Positions 36,062 to 47,600 of a DNA stretch of 64,000 bases are shown piece after piece. The notes beneath the pieces are model-generated. The model had not been told where the DNA came from. It made no database searches and saw only the letters and a program-made list of their open reading frames with translations. The stretch's first letter is position 1. Each line of letters opens with the position of its first letter. Made by a program: the position numbers and the translations under genes. The stretch lies in contig OZ038453.1 in NCBI GenBank assembly GCA_964036195.1, positions 1,116,001-1,180,000 on the forward strand. Direction: 5' to 3'. The DNA comes from Sphaerolaimus hirsutus (Eukaryota; Nematoda; Chromadorea; Monhysterida; Sphaerolaimidae).

Positions 36062-39000
36062 TCAATCAAGCTCAATCCCATCGGCGTGATCCCCGGCGCC
36101 ATTTTGACTTTTTGCATTTTTATTTTCCGACGCAGTTTTCGGTTCCGCTTCCGGGTACCCGTTTTTCGGCTCGTGCAAAATTCGGGGGCCGTATAAAAGT
36201 ATGTAAGCCGTGTGCCAGTCCCCGCCGCCAGAAAGTCTGTAAATTGTTTTTTAATGCCCGGGATTCCTTCATTGGGCCCCCACACACTGAATGTCAACTG
36301 AATTCGTGTCAACTAAATGTCAACTGAATTAGTGTCAACTAAATGTCAACTGAATTCGTGTCAACTAAATGTCAACTGAATTTAAGTGATACTGTGATTT
36401 CAACTTATCTATCTGATAGAGCATAGTTAATTTTACATCATGACACTTCATTTTCATTGTTCCTGTTAAGTGTGATGCTTTTTACAAACTTCTTGTTTTA
36501 TTCAATTGACACTGAGTTGACGCGAATTTGCCATGTCAACTAGTGTGTGTGGGCCCAATATATTCTTAAAATTGCCTTCCAACCTACAGGGTGATTTTGA
36601 CAAAAATACTGTTTTTACGTGACCATTTAGAAAATATATTTTTTTTAAACCTATTTAAACAACCTGCCCCAACCCCATCAGAAACTTTTCTTAAAAACGA
36701 GTTTAAAAAACATTCCCTTTAAAAACCTGAGCACATCATCTGCTTGCACCTGGGCGACAGTTTCATCATCACACATGAGCCAAGTGTCGTGTTTACCATC
36801 TTTGGAAGTGCGTTTCACCCACGCCACATAATGCCCAGATGTACTTGAACGACCCTTGTGGGTGAGAACCGCCTGGGAATGGGGGGGGGCGATATAAATG
36901 TAGATTTTGTGGAAAAATAGTGCAAAAAATGCACTGCCGATGGCGGGAACCGAACCCGCGTGTTCAGGTGGCGCGCAAGGCGATTGCATTGGCATAGCTT
37001 TAACTGTTATCACTTTAACTGTTATCATCTACCATGTTAGATAAAATACCGCAAGTGTACAATGACAGTAAAGTGGGAAGTAAGTAATGAGTTGTGAAAA
37101 ATAAATTTATAAAGTCACTTGCCGATTGGGTGCTTTGTCCAGAGACAAGCAAACTTATCAATAAGTAAAAAGTATTTTCATTTGTGAGTACTTTACAATA
37201 AAACTTTTCAATTACAGAAATTGCGTCAGGTGTTTGTAATTTGCACAGGGCGGGGCAAATTCGCACAGAAATAATTCAGCATCACCACGGAAATAACCGA
37301 AAATGCAGCAAACGAAAAGGAGCACAAACCTGCAGTTCATAAAATCCGGAATTATTAGAACCAGGGTCATCTTCAAATGAAAACGGTATCTGAATTTGCT
37401 CGATTTCATCCAAATCCTCACCAGCTTTTGCCTGTAATTTTTTTAAACTTTAAAAAGTGTTGTTTTATAAAGATTGTTTGAAATAGAATTTACATATAAA
37501 AGCGAGTGACTTATTTTTATACACATTTAGACCAATTATGTATTAATACTGATAGTTTAAGCGAATTTTTTGATCATTTTGACTCATATGTACTTATACG
37601 GAATTACATAAATTTGAATCAGTGCCAAGTTTTCATTCGCATTTGGCCGTGTTAAGGATAGCGCTGTCATGTAAAGTGTTAAAAGTATGTAAAATTTCCT
37701 GAAATGTTCACAAAATTTATTTCATAAAATAAAGATACAAAACCAGCTTGAAAACGATAAAAATACCAATTTCTTTCTGTCCATCTCAAAATCGTCGGCG
37801 CGCTTCAATCTGCTCCGCATGGGGATCAATTTCTGTTTCAATTCTTCCGTACAAAATTCGAACACATCCAGTGCCATCGTGAATTTCACGTCTTTCAGTA
37901 TTTTTGCGTTGATCTGTAAAAGAGAATGGTAGAATTTTGGATGTGAATATAATAAATAAGGAAAGTTAAAAGATGACAAGTTCAAGTGTCAAGTCTTTTC
38001 ATTTATTTACTACTGATAAGTTTACTTGTCACTTTTATTCTTACTTAACATTTGAATACCACTTTTCTTGTCACTTAACCAATTTAGAAATTGGAACTTT
38101 GCCAGTCAAAAGTCCCAAAGTCTCCTAACCCCAGATTACAGCACACTTCCTTGAAAAAAAAAATCAATCTAGATTTTTTCACCGAACAAACCTTCTCTTT
38201 TTCCTTGTAATGGAATCTCATTATTGTAATGGGCAAAAATGCGGGCAAGCGATCTAAAAGCGACTCCTTCGAATATAACGCGTCCCTGCCCAATTTTTCG
38301 CTACGTTTCGTGATTTCTTCGGTAAGGCGCGCCTGTAAAACGAAAATGGAACTTTTAAGTTGAAACTTTAAAAAAAACTGAAAAATAGCCCAGATGTGTT
38401 AGTGAAAATGGATAGCTCGGAAATTTGGTTCATCAAAATTGTAGAAGGAAATTATTTCCCCATAAATTAGGTAACTGGCCGATTTGGCAGTGGTTTAGGA
38501 CATGAAAAGTCGCTGAAATTGTTTGCATTGACTTCGTGATCTATTTACAGCGGGGGGGCTATCCCGTAAAATGCCTGTAAAATGTCATGTAAAATGACAC
38601 ATGAAATGTAAAATTTATCGCTGAATTTTTGACATTTTAGATGACATTCGACACTTTACAGGTGCGTGACTGCCCCGTTGTGCCAATTCCACAAATATAT
38701 AAATGATAAGAAAGGTAGTACATAAGCTGAGGTAAGTCACATCACGAGTAAATCCCTTCATGATAATACTAGTCACTTTCGAGCTCACTTGTCAAGTCAC
38801 TTGACCAGGGGTATCTTGAATTTTGACCCTCCGAGTGGTTGGATAGATAGCAAATCGCTCCTCCGGAGGGATAGATAGCTGAAAAATTTTCTGGGGGGGT
38901 TGGGGGGGGTGTGGGGGGGGTGTGGGGGGGGGGGTTGTGGTGGTTCGATATATAGGCTTTTTCGGGCATAGAAGGAAGAAAAGGGAGAAAAATAGGTGTA

Positions 39001-42000
39001 AAATAGCTCAAAATGGGTATACAAGAGCATATGGTACTTAGCATTCGAAAAACAACCCGTGATTTATATTTTCGAAAATCACAATAAATATAAATAACCC
39101 GTGATTTATATATATTTATATTTTTTCCAAATTCTGAGTGATATATTTATATATATTTTTTAAATTTGAAAAAAAATCACTGAGAAAATCACTCATACTT
39201 GTTACATTGTGGTGCAATTATAGCGCTTTATGACTAAAACATGTAATCTGTACAAGAGAAATTTGCAAGTTATTTTCTGCAGAAAATCTCTCTGTTCATG
39301 TAGAGCCTTATTGGGTTAAAATTGTATTTGGAGCGGTACATTTATCTACTGATATACCAAATTTCAGCACTTTTCATTCAAAATTGACGTGTTGGGAGCA
39401 GATTGAAACTGTGCGTTTGACGTGTGCCACCCGGTATGTTCAGTTTTCACAAATGGCATGAATTTTGGTGGGTGGTGTTGGCAAATCACTAGTTTGATTA
39501 CAACTCAAACTCAAATGATGACAAATGGTGACATCACCATCAATTAGTTTTCATTTTGTATGTGACAAAAATGTAAACTGTTTTAGTAACTTTTTATTTA
39601 TGTCATTCTGCTATGAATTCTATGGTTATCTTTTAGGTATAAAGCATCTCACTATCCTATAACATACTTTTCTGAAATAAAACATGACTTTGAATCAAAA
39701 AATACCGATTTGATGTGATCAAAATTTATCTACAGTAATTGAAAGCTCAGTTTACCATTTTTGAAAACTGACAATGCTTGGTGACATGCACCTGTACCAA
39801 TGTGAGCTGTTTTCAAATATGGGGAACAATTGTGGAAAACTGTCACTATGGTGTATCACCAGTGCCACTAGTGTCATCACAATGTTGCCAAAATGTAGCC
39901 ATGTGTCCAAAAATGAGTTTTCACAGCACATCACCATTGAAAAAGTGCTGAGCATGAGCACCTATTTAGTCAAACATCCATTGCCACAACCAGGTGCTAT
40001 AGGTTGAGTGCTAAATATTTGCAGTGCAAAATATTTTTGAAGTTTTCATTGAGGTTGAACTGAAGGTTGAATTTTTCTGTGATATTTGCTTGATGTTTTC
40101 ACTTGTAAAATATTGGATAACTGAATACTGCTTGCAGAATGATAATAAATGGACTGTGGTATATTAGAGTACATTTTTTGTGCTTGCAAATTGTAAATAA
40201 AGCCCAGAATATTGCTTGAAATTGAAATAAAGTGCAAGTGATTTTTTGAGATTTTGTTTGAGCTTTGAGTTATTTTTTCAGTAATTTAATTATATTTTCT
40301 GGAGACCTAGAGTGATTTATATATATTTATATTTTTTCCAATATTGGAGTGATATATTTATATATATTTTCCAAAAAATCGGTGATTTTTTCAAATGCTA
40401 ATGGTACTTAAAATAGCTGAAAATAGGCAGTTATACGCATGAACCAGTGATTTTGGAGGTGAAAATCTATATATAGGTATGAAAAATAGCGATTTTGAGC
40501 GAAAATAGTATAGTATAGGGGTATAGTTTCTGAAAAATCGCTCCAGATAGGTAGATAGCTGGGCGATTGGGGGGGGGGGGGGGTTTAGGGGGTAGTAGCC
40601 CAAAATTTTGCCTCCGGGATAGATGGATAGCTGGGCGGTTTGGGGTGCAACACCCCCCCCCCCCATTCGAGACCCCTGCACTTGACCAACCACAACATTA
40701 GCCTTCTTATCACTTTTCTTGCCACTTCTCCACTTACTAAAGTAACCCCACAATAGTTTCAAGTGCAACCCACCTTCAATCCAGAATGGATATACTTGAC
40801 ATCTTGGGACAAAAAACACGGCAGCATGTAGAAAGTTTCCTCGCTGAAACTCGGCGATTCACTTTCATCTTCCTTGCATTTCAGAGTGACTTTTAGCTTG
40901 CCACTCACAAATTGAGTAATTATATCACCCGAATTTTCAGTTGACAGTTTCAAATTGCTCTGTCGCAGATAATCCATTATGGTTGTCCAGCATTCCTGTG
41001 AATAATGTGAAAAGATTTTTCTGAAAAGATGTGAAATTATCTGAAATGTTTTCTTTCAGTTGTTTATTTGACGTGACACCCTGGACTAGGGTTGGCCGAT
41101 GTTTTTTTTTAAACGTTTTTTTTTTTTTTAAACATGACGTCCGAAATGTTTTTTGTTTTTTTAAAACATTGGCCGAAATTTTTAGTACTAAGCACTAGGT
41201 ATTTTGCAAAATTTTTGCGCGCAAGCGCGCAATTTCACACACAAATTGACATTGGTGGTTGTTTTCATTGGTTTTGTTGCATTTTTAGTATCAAAACATC
41301 CATTTCTATGTGCTACCATGGGTGAATAAGCCGACATATGTTGCTGTAATATATAATATAGAGGTAATGTGCTTCCATGTACCTCCACAGTGTGTAACTT
41401 CACTCCCAAAGTAACAACCTCCTTTTATAACCTTGTTTGATCACCATTCCGTGCCAAACTTTACCTGATGTCATGAACATTCGACTATAAGGCGATATAC
41501 GAACGATATGTCGACGAAAAATGGATATTTTTGACACAAATCACCAATTATAATGCTATCCCATGGCTCCACAGCCATTATATGGTCATATTTAACATCA
41601 CAGAGTATTGCCAGTGTCTGATATACCTATATATGTTGACACTAGGTCATATCTGGGAGCTTTTAAAAAAAAACGTTTTTAAAAAAAAAAACGTTTTTAA
41701 AAAAAAACAACGTTTTTTTATAAAAAAAAACATCGAGTTAAAAAAAACGTTTTTTTTCCAACCCTACCCTGGACAACGGCGTAATTTGTGTTTTTTTTCG
41801 TTGCACACTAAACTTCATTAATAAACTTATAAATCAGCCTTGAACGCATCTGAGTTTACTTAAATGAATTGTTTTACTCTNNNNNNNNNNNNNNNNNNNN
41901 NNNNNNNNNNNNNNNNNNNNNNNNNNNNNNNNNNNNNNNNNNNNNNNNNNNNNNNNNNNNNNNNNNNNNNNNNNNNNNNNNNNNNNNNNNNNNNNNNNNN

Positions 42001-44257
42001 NNNNNNNNNNNNNNNNNNNNNNNNNNNNNNNNNNNNNNNNNNNNNNNNNNNNNNNNNNNNNNNNNNNNNNNNNNNNNNNNGAGTTAAAAAAAAACGTTTT
42101 TTTTCCAACCCTAGGTAGGGGTGTACAGAAATGTGTCCACGAACACTTCTGTTATAGTTCTCTTTGGTATTTTCTTGATTGAAAAATAAGTCAATCAAAA
42201 AATATTTCATAAAACGAGTGAATTTGAAAAAATTCATCGTTACAGAAATCTATCAATCCCAGGGTCAACAAACGATCGATCTATTTACGTCTATTGTGCT
42301 GACATCGACTGACAGTGCCACATGTGTAGGGTTCAATCGGGATTGACTTTTTGCGATTTCACATGGTGGCATGTGATACATGGTACTCTTATCAAGTATT
42401 CCATGCGTTTCTGAAGATATTTCCCCTCTTTTTCGAACACACAATTTTTTTACGCTGCGTTTACACTGCGACTTGTGCCGACAATTCGAAAAGTGAAGAC
42501 GTTCCATTATTTTGGAATAAAGTTCCATATCTGCGAGAAAATGCAGTTAAGTATACTCACTAGTTAAGTGCACTCACATGCCAATTTGCAGATAAATCGT
42601 CCATGTCGTTCCAGAGTTATAAGCATTTCAAAAATATTTCGCTTGACGGTTCGCTTTTTTGGAAATATTTTTAAAATGCTTATAACATGGAACGACATGG
42701 ACGATTTTTCTGTAAATTGGCATGTGTCTGCAGTTAACTAGTGAGTATACTTTACTGCATTTTCTCGCAGATATGGAACTTAATTCCAAAATAATGGAAC
42801 TTCTTCACTTTTCGAATTGTCGGCACAAGTCGCAGTGTAAACGCAGCTTTACCAAAAACAACAAAAAACGAACCTGATTAGCCTTGAGCGCGTCACAGAG
42901 AGGCGGCACAGTTTTCAAACATTGCAAGGTGGCGTTCATGTAACAAGTGTTACCTAAATTGCGCAGGCCCAGGGGCAGGGAAAATGCCGCCGACAGCTGA
43001 AATTTTGAATTTTTTAAAAGGGTTTTTAAGAAAAAATTGTGAATTTATAGGAGTTTTTTTCTGGTTTAGCACGGTCTGGTCCCGATACTACATTTGGAGA
43101 AGTAAAAATCCAATGGTTGGAGTTAGGGTTCAAACGGGATCCCGATCGGGAAAAAGTGAAAAAATGACATTTTTGCATGCAATTCAATTTTGAGACCTTT
43201 ATGAACAACTGTGGATGCCAGAACATTGGCCAAAATCTCTATCCCAAGACCCCAATCCCGATCCCGAAAAAATGCCAATCTCGATCCCGTGACCCCAATC
43301 CCGGCCAATCCCGATCCCGATCCCGAAAACTCAAAAAAACAATCCCGATCCCGAAATGTCAATCCCGTTTGAACCCTAGTTGGAGTGAGAAGTAAAAAAT
43401 TGAAACAAAAATAATTTTTCACTGAAATTTATTTTATTAATCACATCTTTATTTAAAGAATTTGAGTATCATAGCAATAAAAAATACATTTTCGCAAGCC
43501 ACCTCAATATCATAAAACAAAAATCAAAACATAATCGGCAAAAAATACCTGCGCCTCAGTCAAATCCTCAACAAAAACAGTTTTCTTTGAAGGTGCCGCT
43601 GGGACGGCTTCCGAAGAACCGATCATCATTATTTGGGTACCCGGTTTCAATCCGGCCGAAATGAATGGCGTCCAAGTGTCGTCTTTGAGTTGTTTGCCCT
43701 GAAATTGGATCAGTGCCAAGTGTTTTTGTGTAGCATAGAAAAGTGAATTTCAACTGTTTTATGGACTATTTGGGTAGTGAATCAAGTGATAGAACTTTTT
43801 TTGTAAAAATTCAGGAATGGGCGTTGTAAGAACGTTATGCACTCTAAAATAGCCAAAACATCATGACAATTTTGACAAGTGGCATGTGGGCAGTAAGGTA
43901 ATGTGACACATAAAGTGACTCATACCAGTGTAGTGACCGTAAAAAGTTCCTCATACAGACATTTACTTGTCACTTTTGCCTGACATGCCTGTCTTGCCTG
44001 GCATTTACTTGACATATGAAATAGTGCACACGCAAAACTCCGCAGCGAAAAATATAACAACATGCTGTTAAATTTACATTTAACATTTACATACAAACAA
44101 ATCCAGAAAAACTTCAAACCTTGAACATAATCTTCATTCTATCTGGCGGCACTCCAGTCAAAGCGAAAAGTTGAGCTTTAAATACAGCCGGAGATTCTTC
44201 TATATCCGCATCTACATCCAAACGTTGCTTGCCCCATTTTACAGAGACTGAAGTCAT
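36062..44257 (-). CDS. USP14: Ubiquitin carboxyl-terminal hydrolase 14, 8 exons found, one or more missing
   Basis: Proteasome-associated deubiquitinase (family knowledge). Exons on the minus strand: 44257-44120, 43698-43549, 42996-42874, [missing], 40995-40774, 38332-38192, 37913-37767, 37431-37330, 36872-36727, 36236-36062. All junctions are GT..AG; phases are 0 except 2 before the last exon. Seen: N-terminal ubiquitin-like domain (SVSVKWGKQRLDV, VFKAQLFALTGV); Cys box GLRNLGNTCYMNATLQCLK with Cys114, the same number as human; ECW at the start of exon 40995; VKYIHSGLK; MRFHYKEKEK; PGSNNSGFYELQ; His box GRSSTSGHYVAWVKR; GGGDWHTAYILLYGPR; TGA stop. The visible exons encode 446 aa. About 65 residues expected between CDALKANQ and ECW (human YITAALRDLF...QQDAN) are absent; the 200-N gap at 41881-42080 lies in that intron. 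The start at 44257 was chosen because it matches the family N-terminus; the open frame upstream (to 44434) is basic and unlike the family. Confidence 0.93.
36272..36556. mobile_element. R10-type element in the last USP14 intron
   Basis: TTGGGCCCCCACACACTGAA ... CTAGTGTGTGTGGGCCCAA. Four tandem GTGTCAACTAAATGTCAACTG units near the left end. It occupies most of the intron between 36236 and 36727. Confidence 0.85.
36727..36872 (-). CDS. USP14: USP14 exon with catalytic His box
   Basis: 146 nt, enters in phase 0 and leaves in phase 2. Encodes AVLTHKGRSSTSGHYVAWV then KRTSKDGKHDTWLMCDDETV; the His of SGHYVAW is the catalytic base, and the DD pair supports it. The acceptor is preceded by a weak pyrimidine tract ending CCCAG. 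A tRNA-like remnant sits 60-120 bp upstream in the intron. Confidence 0.92.
36935..36995 (-). tRNA. tRNA-like remnant (box B) in a USP14 intron
   Basis: On the minus strand the stretch reads GCGGGTTCGGTTCCCGC, a perfect T-arm with the GGTTCGGTTCC box B, followed by CATCGGCA, which pairs with TGCCAATG about 60 nt upstream (one mismatch). The span between the acceptor halves is only about 60 nt and I cannot fold a D-arm, so this is a tRNA pseudogene or the head of a tRNA-derived SINE, not a working tRNA. Confidence 0.45.
38551..38680. mobile_element. Family-A element in a USP14 intron
   Basis: GGGGGGGCTATCCCGTAAAA ... ACTTTACAGGTGCGTGACTG CCCC. It is internal to the intron, not its boundary. 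Confidence 0.6.
38806..40678. mobile_element. R5 element split by R6, 8-bp duplication
   Basis: CAGGGGTATCTTGAATTTTG ... TTCGAGACCCCTG flanked by CACTTGAC. Its two halves are separated by the R6 insertion; all within one USP14 intron. Confidence 0.88.
39039..40400. mobile_element. R6 element, 1.36 kb, 8-bp duplication ATGGTACT
   Basis: TAGCATTCGAAAAACAACCC ... GATTTTTTCAAATGCTA, with ATGGTACT on both sides. Subterminal GTGATTTATATATATTTATA repeats; the 0.9-kb central region has no transposase-like frame. Confidence 0.85.
41097..41766. mobile_element. R2-superfamily element with A/T (AAACGTTT) arms, 8-bp duplication
   Basis: TAGGGTTGGCCGATGTTTTT ... TTTTTTTTCCAACCCTA, flanked by CCCTGGAC. 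Contains TTTTGCGCGCAAGCGCGCAA, also found in R4. Confidence 0.88.
41881..42080. other. Assembly gap of 200 N inside USP14
   Basis: An exact run of N. The right flank (42081-42113) repeats the final bases of the AAACGTTT element at 41097-41766, so the gap is bordered by two copies of one low-complexity element. A USP14 exon (about 200 nt expected) is unaccounted for in the same intron. Confidence 0.99.
42454..42847. mobile_element. R11 palindromic MITE in USP14
   Basis: GCTGCGTTTACACTGCGACT and its complement at the ends; long arms throughout (AAAATGCAGTTAAGTATACT / AGTATACTTTACTGCATTTT). TTTAC flanks both sides. Confidence 0.85.
42874..42996 (-). CDS. USP14: USP14 exon 3, catalytic Cys box
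   Basis: 41 codons, residues 97-137, phase 0 at both ends. Encodes LSAAFSLPLG followed by LRNLGNTCYMNATLQC; Cys114 is the thiol nucleophile. The donor is CAG|GTTCGT. Directly 5' of the donor's intron sequence on the plus strand lies a palindromic element (42454-42847), so nearly the whole following intron is repeat. Confidence 0.92.
43134..43378. mobile_element. R2 (GGGATC)n element in USP14 intron 2, 8-bp duplication
   Basis: TAGGGTTCAAACGGGATCCC ... TCAATCCCGTTTGAACCCTA with GTTGGAGT on both sides. Confidence 0.9.
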
Positions 44258-44630
44258 TTTCTTCCGTCTATTTTTATCCAAATTTGATTTTGACCCGAAA
44301 TTTGGTGACGTTTTTTTATTTTTTTGTGTTTTTATTTTCGAATGGTGAAATCGTTTTTGGATACCGAGGTGAACATTTTGTCGATTTTTTGAGGTACGAA
44401 ATTTACGGAAGGAAGCCCGAAGCATCTTCTTCATTTTAAAAATTTACTTTTGATAGTTATGATTGTTATTGATGCATGTATCTTTTTCACATATGAAATA
44501 AAGTCATCCTAATGAAAGGAATTCTGAATTCTGGCACAAAGCCAATTATAATTTGCGCCAAAAAGAAATTTACACAAAAACTAGCGTGCTAAACTTCAAC
44601 AAAAATTACGGCACCAAAATCACAGTGAAA

Positions 44631-47600
44631 TCACAGTTTTCGAAGGTTATCAGAATCATAAAGTGCTATTTCTTCCTGGGGGCAGTCCCAAGCCCTGTAA
44701 AGTGTAAAGTAAAGTGTCAAATGTAACATCAAATGCAAAGTAAAGTGTCAATCAAAACAAAAAAGAAATGATTTTATTACTGAACTTTGCATGACAATTG
44801 ACAGTTTACTTTGCATTTGACTTTAGATTTGACACTTTACTTTACACTTTACAGGGCTTGGGACTGCCACCTGGACACACTTAGCAAAAAGTTCACCATT
44901 TGCACCATAACTTGCATCACCATTTGTCACCGCTTCGGAACACTCATCAAAATATTTTTCTTGTATTTTCTTTTGCTTATTGATGATGTCATTTCTTGTA
45001 TTTCCATAGAGCAAATAGTTCTGATGGATTTTGTATAGGCCATGTCTCCTGTCTGGCAACCACAAAAATCTTGGTTTTCTCTGTAATTTTTCAATTTTAA
45101 AATTAAATTTAAATGTCATTTTTCCAAAAAAAATTGAATTACATTTTTACCTTTGCTGGATCATTTTCAATTTCTGGGCACAGAGCCAAATCACTCATTT
45201 TCATTTCCACAGCATTTTGAGGCAAAACAGCAGGCTTAAAAACTGATATTGATGGGTCTGGAGTCAATCCTACATCCTGTTTTGTGACCTGTCAAGTGAT
45301 CATTCATATGAAAAAGTTGCAAATTGTGATAAATATTGCAGACATTTCCAAATTTTCTTGCAGTGACAAGGAAAATATGTTTTAAACCTGCATTAATTGA
45401 TCACTTGACATAGCACTTTACAGGGTGTGGGACTGGTCCCTGGTGTGGCTGTGAAGAAATGCACTGGTGGAGTTTCACTGGCACTTAGAGGGATGACTGA
45501 AATCTGTAAAAATAACATTTTATTTTCAATTTTTCAATCAACTTCACACATATTTTAGGTATCAAGTTGTTCTCACTTGGCTTGCAACTGTAAGCATGGA
45601 CATTTTGAAATCGTGTCCACAACAAATGCCAGATTCCTTGTTGCCAAGGATGTTTGCAAAATCAGAGACTTTGAGTTTCCCTGTAAGTTGTGCTATGGCA
45701 ATGGAAAATATTGGGTCAAAAAATAAATGTAAAAAGTTTTTTTTTGCATTTGAAACAGAAACAAACTATTTTCCAAGCACTTTTCCATCAATGACTTTGC
45801 ATTTTCAGCCCTTATGTCTGAGGTATCTCTGGATTTCAGTTTCATTCTAACCACTTCCATCCAATTAAATGGTTCAGTACCATCCCATAATTTATTATTT
45901 AAACATATCTGTTTTACCCTTGCACTGAGCAATGTGTAGTTTGTGGTGATTGAATGGTGATTTGACAAATTGAAAATAGGCTCTGTAAAATACGAGTAAG
46001 TGGATTATACTTGAAAGTTTACATGTGTATAAAATATGAACCTGTGCTTTTTGAGGACAGTCCTATCCTCTCAGGTATTTATCATACCAGTGATTTTGAA
46101 ATATCATTTATAACATTGAAATAGATGTGTTGCTTTTTTGGTAAATATCCAAGCAATTTTAAACATTTTTTTAGAATAATTTATAACAACCTTTAACAAG
46201 TATAAGCTAAGCCAAGCTCTTTTGGGAAAGGACTCAAGTCATGAAACAAGTGGAAAAAAATGTGAAAAAACTTGTATTTTGAAATACAAAAGGTGTAAGA
46301 ATCTTCAACACTACCATCAATCCTTCTAGCAGCCCAATGCCTGCCAGCAGTCTCAATCAGCCAACAATCCCCCAGCCTGTCAGCTGCCACAATGCCACAA
46401 TCATATGAGCCAAAATGGAAGCTGAATTCTGACATTGCACCACCCTGGCCATGGATTTCTAGCAGCTCACCTATTGTTTCCACTGCCTCATGTGAGCTTT
46501 TGCACCTTTCTAGTGATAACCTGTGAGGTTTTCAGGGTGGTTACAGATAAATAAAAATAATATTTATGAAAAAGGCTATATGAAAAATACATGTATAATA
46601 CAAACCTGACAAAATCAACATCTAATAAATACTCTTTTTCATCAGTGTAATCTCTCAAATTTGAGTAAAGTGCCACAGTCATCACAGTCAATCCAAACTG
46701 ATTTGAACCCATTTCACAGCCCCACTGCCCTCCAGTCCTTGGGGCACTCCCAGACCCTGTAAAATAGCCTATAAAATGTAAAATGTGTCAACAGGTGTCA
46801 TGGAAAATGCTTGGAAAATGATGAAAGTTTTCCATTGTACATGACTTTTGACACTTTACATGACATCTTACATTTTACAGTTCATTTTACAGGGTATGGG
46901 AGTGACACCTGGACATAACCAATGCATTGGTGTGTGCAACTTGAGGAATGCTTATGTAGGTGCACTGAAAAAGTGGCTTTCTGTATGAGGAAAAACAATT
47001 GAAATACCGTATTTCCTCGAAATACCCCCCTTGAATTAACCCCACCCCCCTCTAAATACCCCCAGGTGTTTTCGAGCTGAGGAAAAATCCCCCCCTCGAA
47101 ATACCCCCAGGTGTTTTCAAGCTGTGGAAAAATGACCCCCCTCCCTCGAAATACACCCCGTCTGGAAAAAGGTACATCATGTATAGTGATGGAAAAAGCG
47201 CCAGGACTTTGGCGCCAAGCGCCAAAAGCGCCATGGCGCTTTTCCGAACCCCAGCGCCAAGCGCCAATGGCGCCAGAGCAAAATGGCGCCAAGCGCCAAA
47301 AGCGCCATGGCGCTTTTCTAGACCACGGCGCCAAGCGCCAATGGCGCCAGAGGATATTGGCGCCAAGCGCCAATAGCGCCAGCGCCAAAAAATTTTTGCT
47401 TCTCATATATGCAGCCATGCTGATGCACTGCTATTAATTTGTTTTTGGCGCAAGATAAAAGTCATAGTTAACTGCAGTCACTTTTGTTCTTTTTGTCTTG
47501 ATATTTTGCAGCTGGGTGTTTGGGCTTAAGTATAGCACACCATCTGTAAAAAGTGCTAAGATTTTTTAGCTGTTTTTTAAAATTCCTTTTGAATTTAGTT

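Noticed and set aside
41860..42237. Open frames through the gap
   Set aside because: They consist of unknown residues from N.
42351..42450. Minus-strand peptide resembling FEKEGKYLQ, considered as the missing USP14 exon
   Set aside because: It lacks the following QDAN residues and a suitable donor before ECW, and the stretch borders an R2 fragment and the R11 element. The match is probably chance.
46882..47418. Open frames with WRFWRLAPKS-type repeats (also 18160-18579, 48238-48612)
   Set aside because: Translations of (GCGCCA)n R3 arms.
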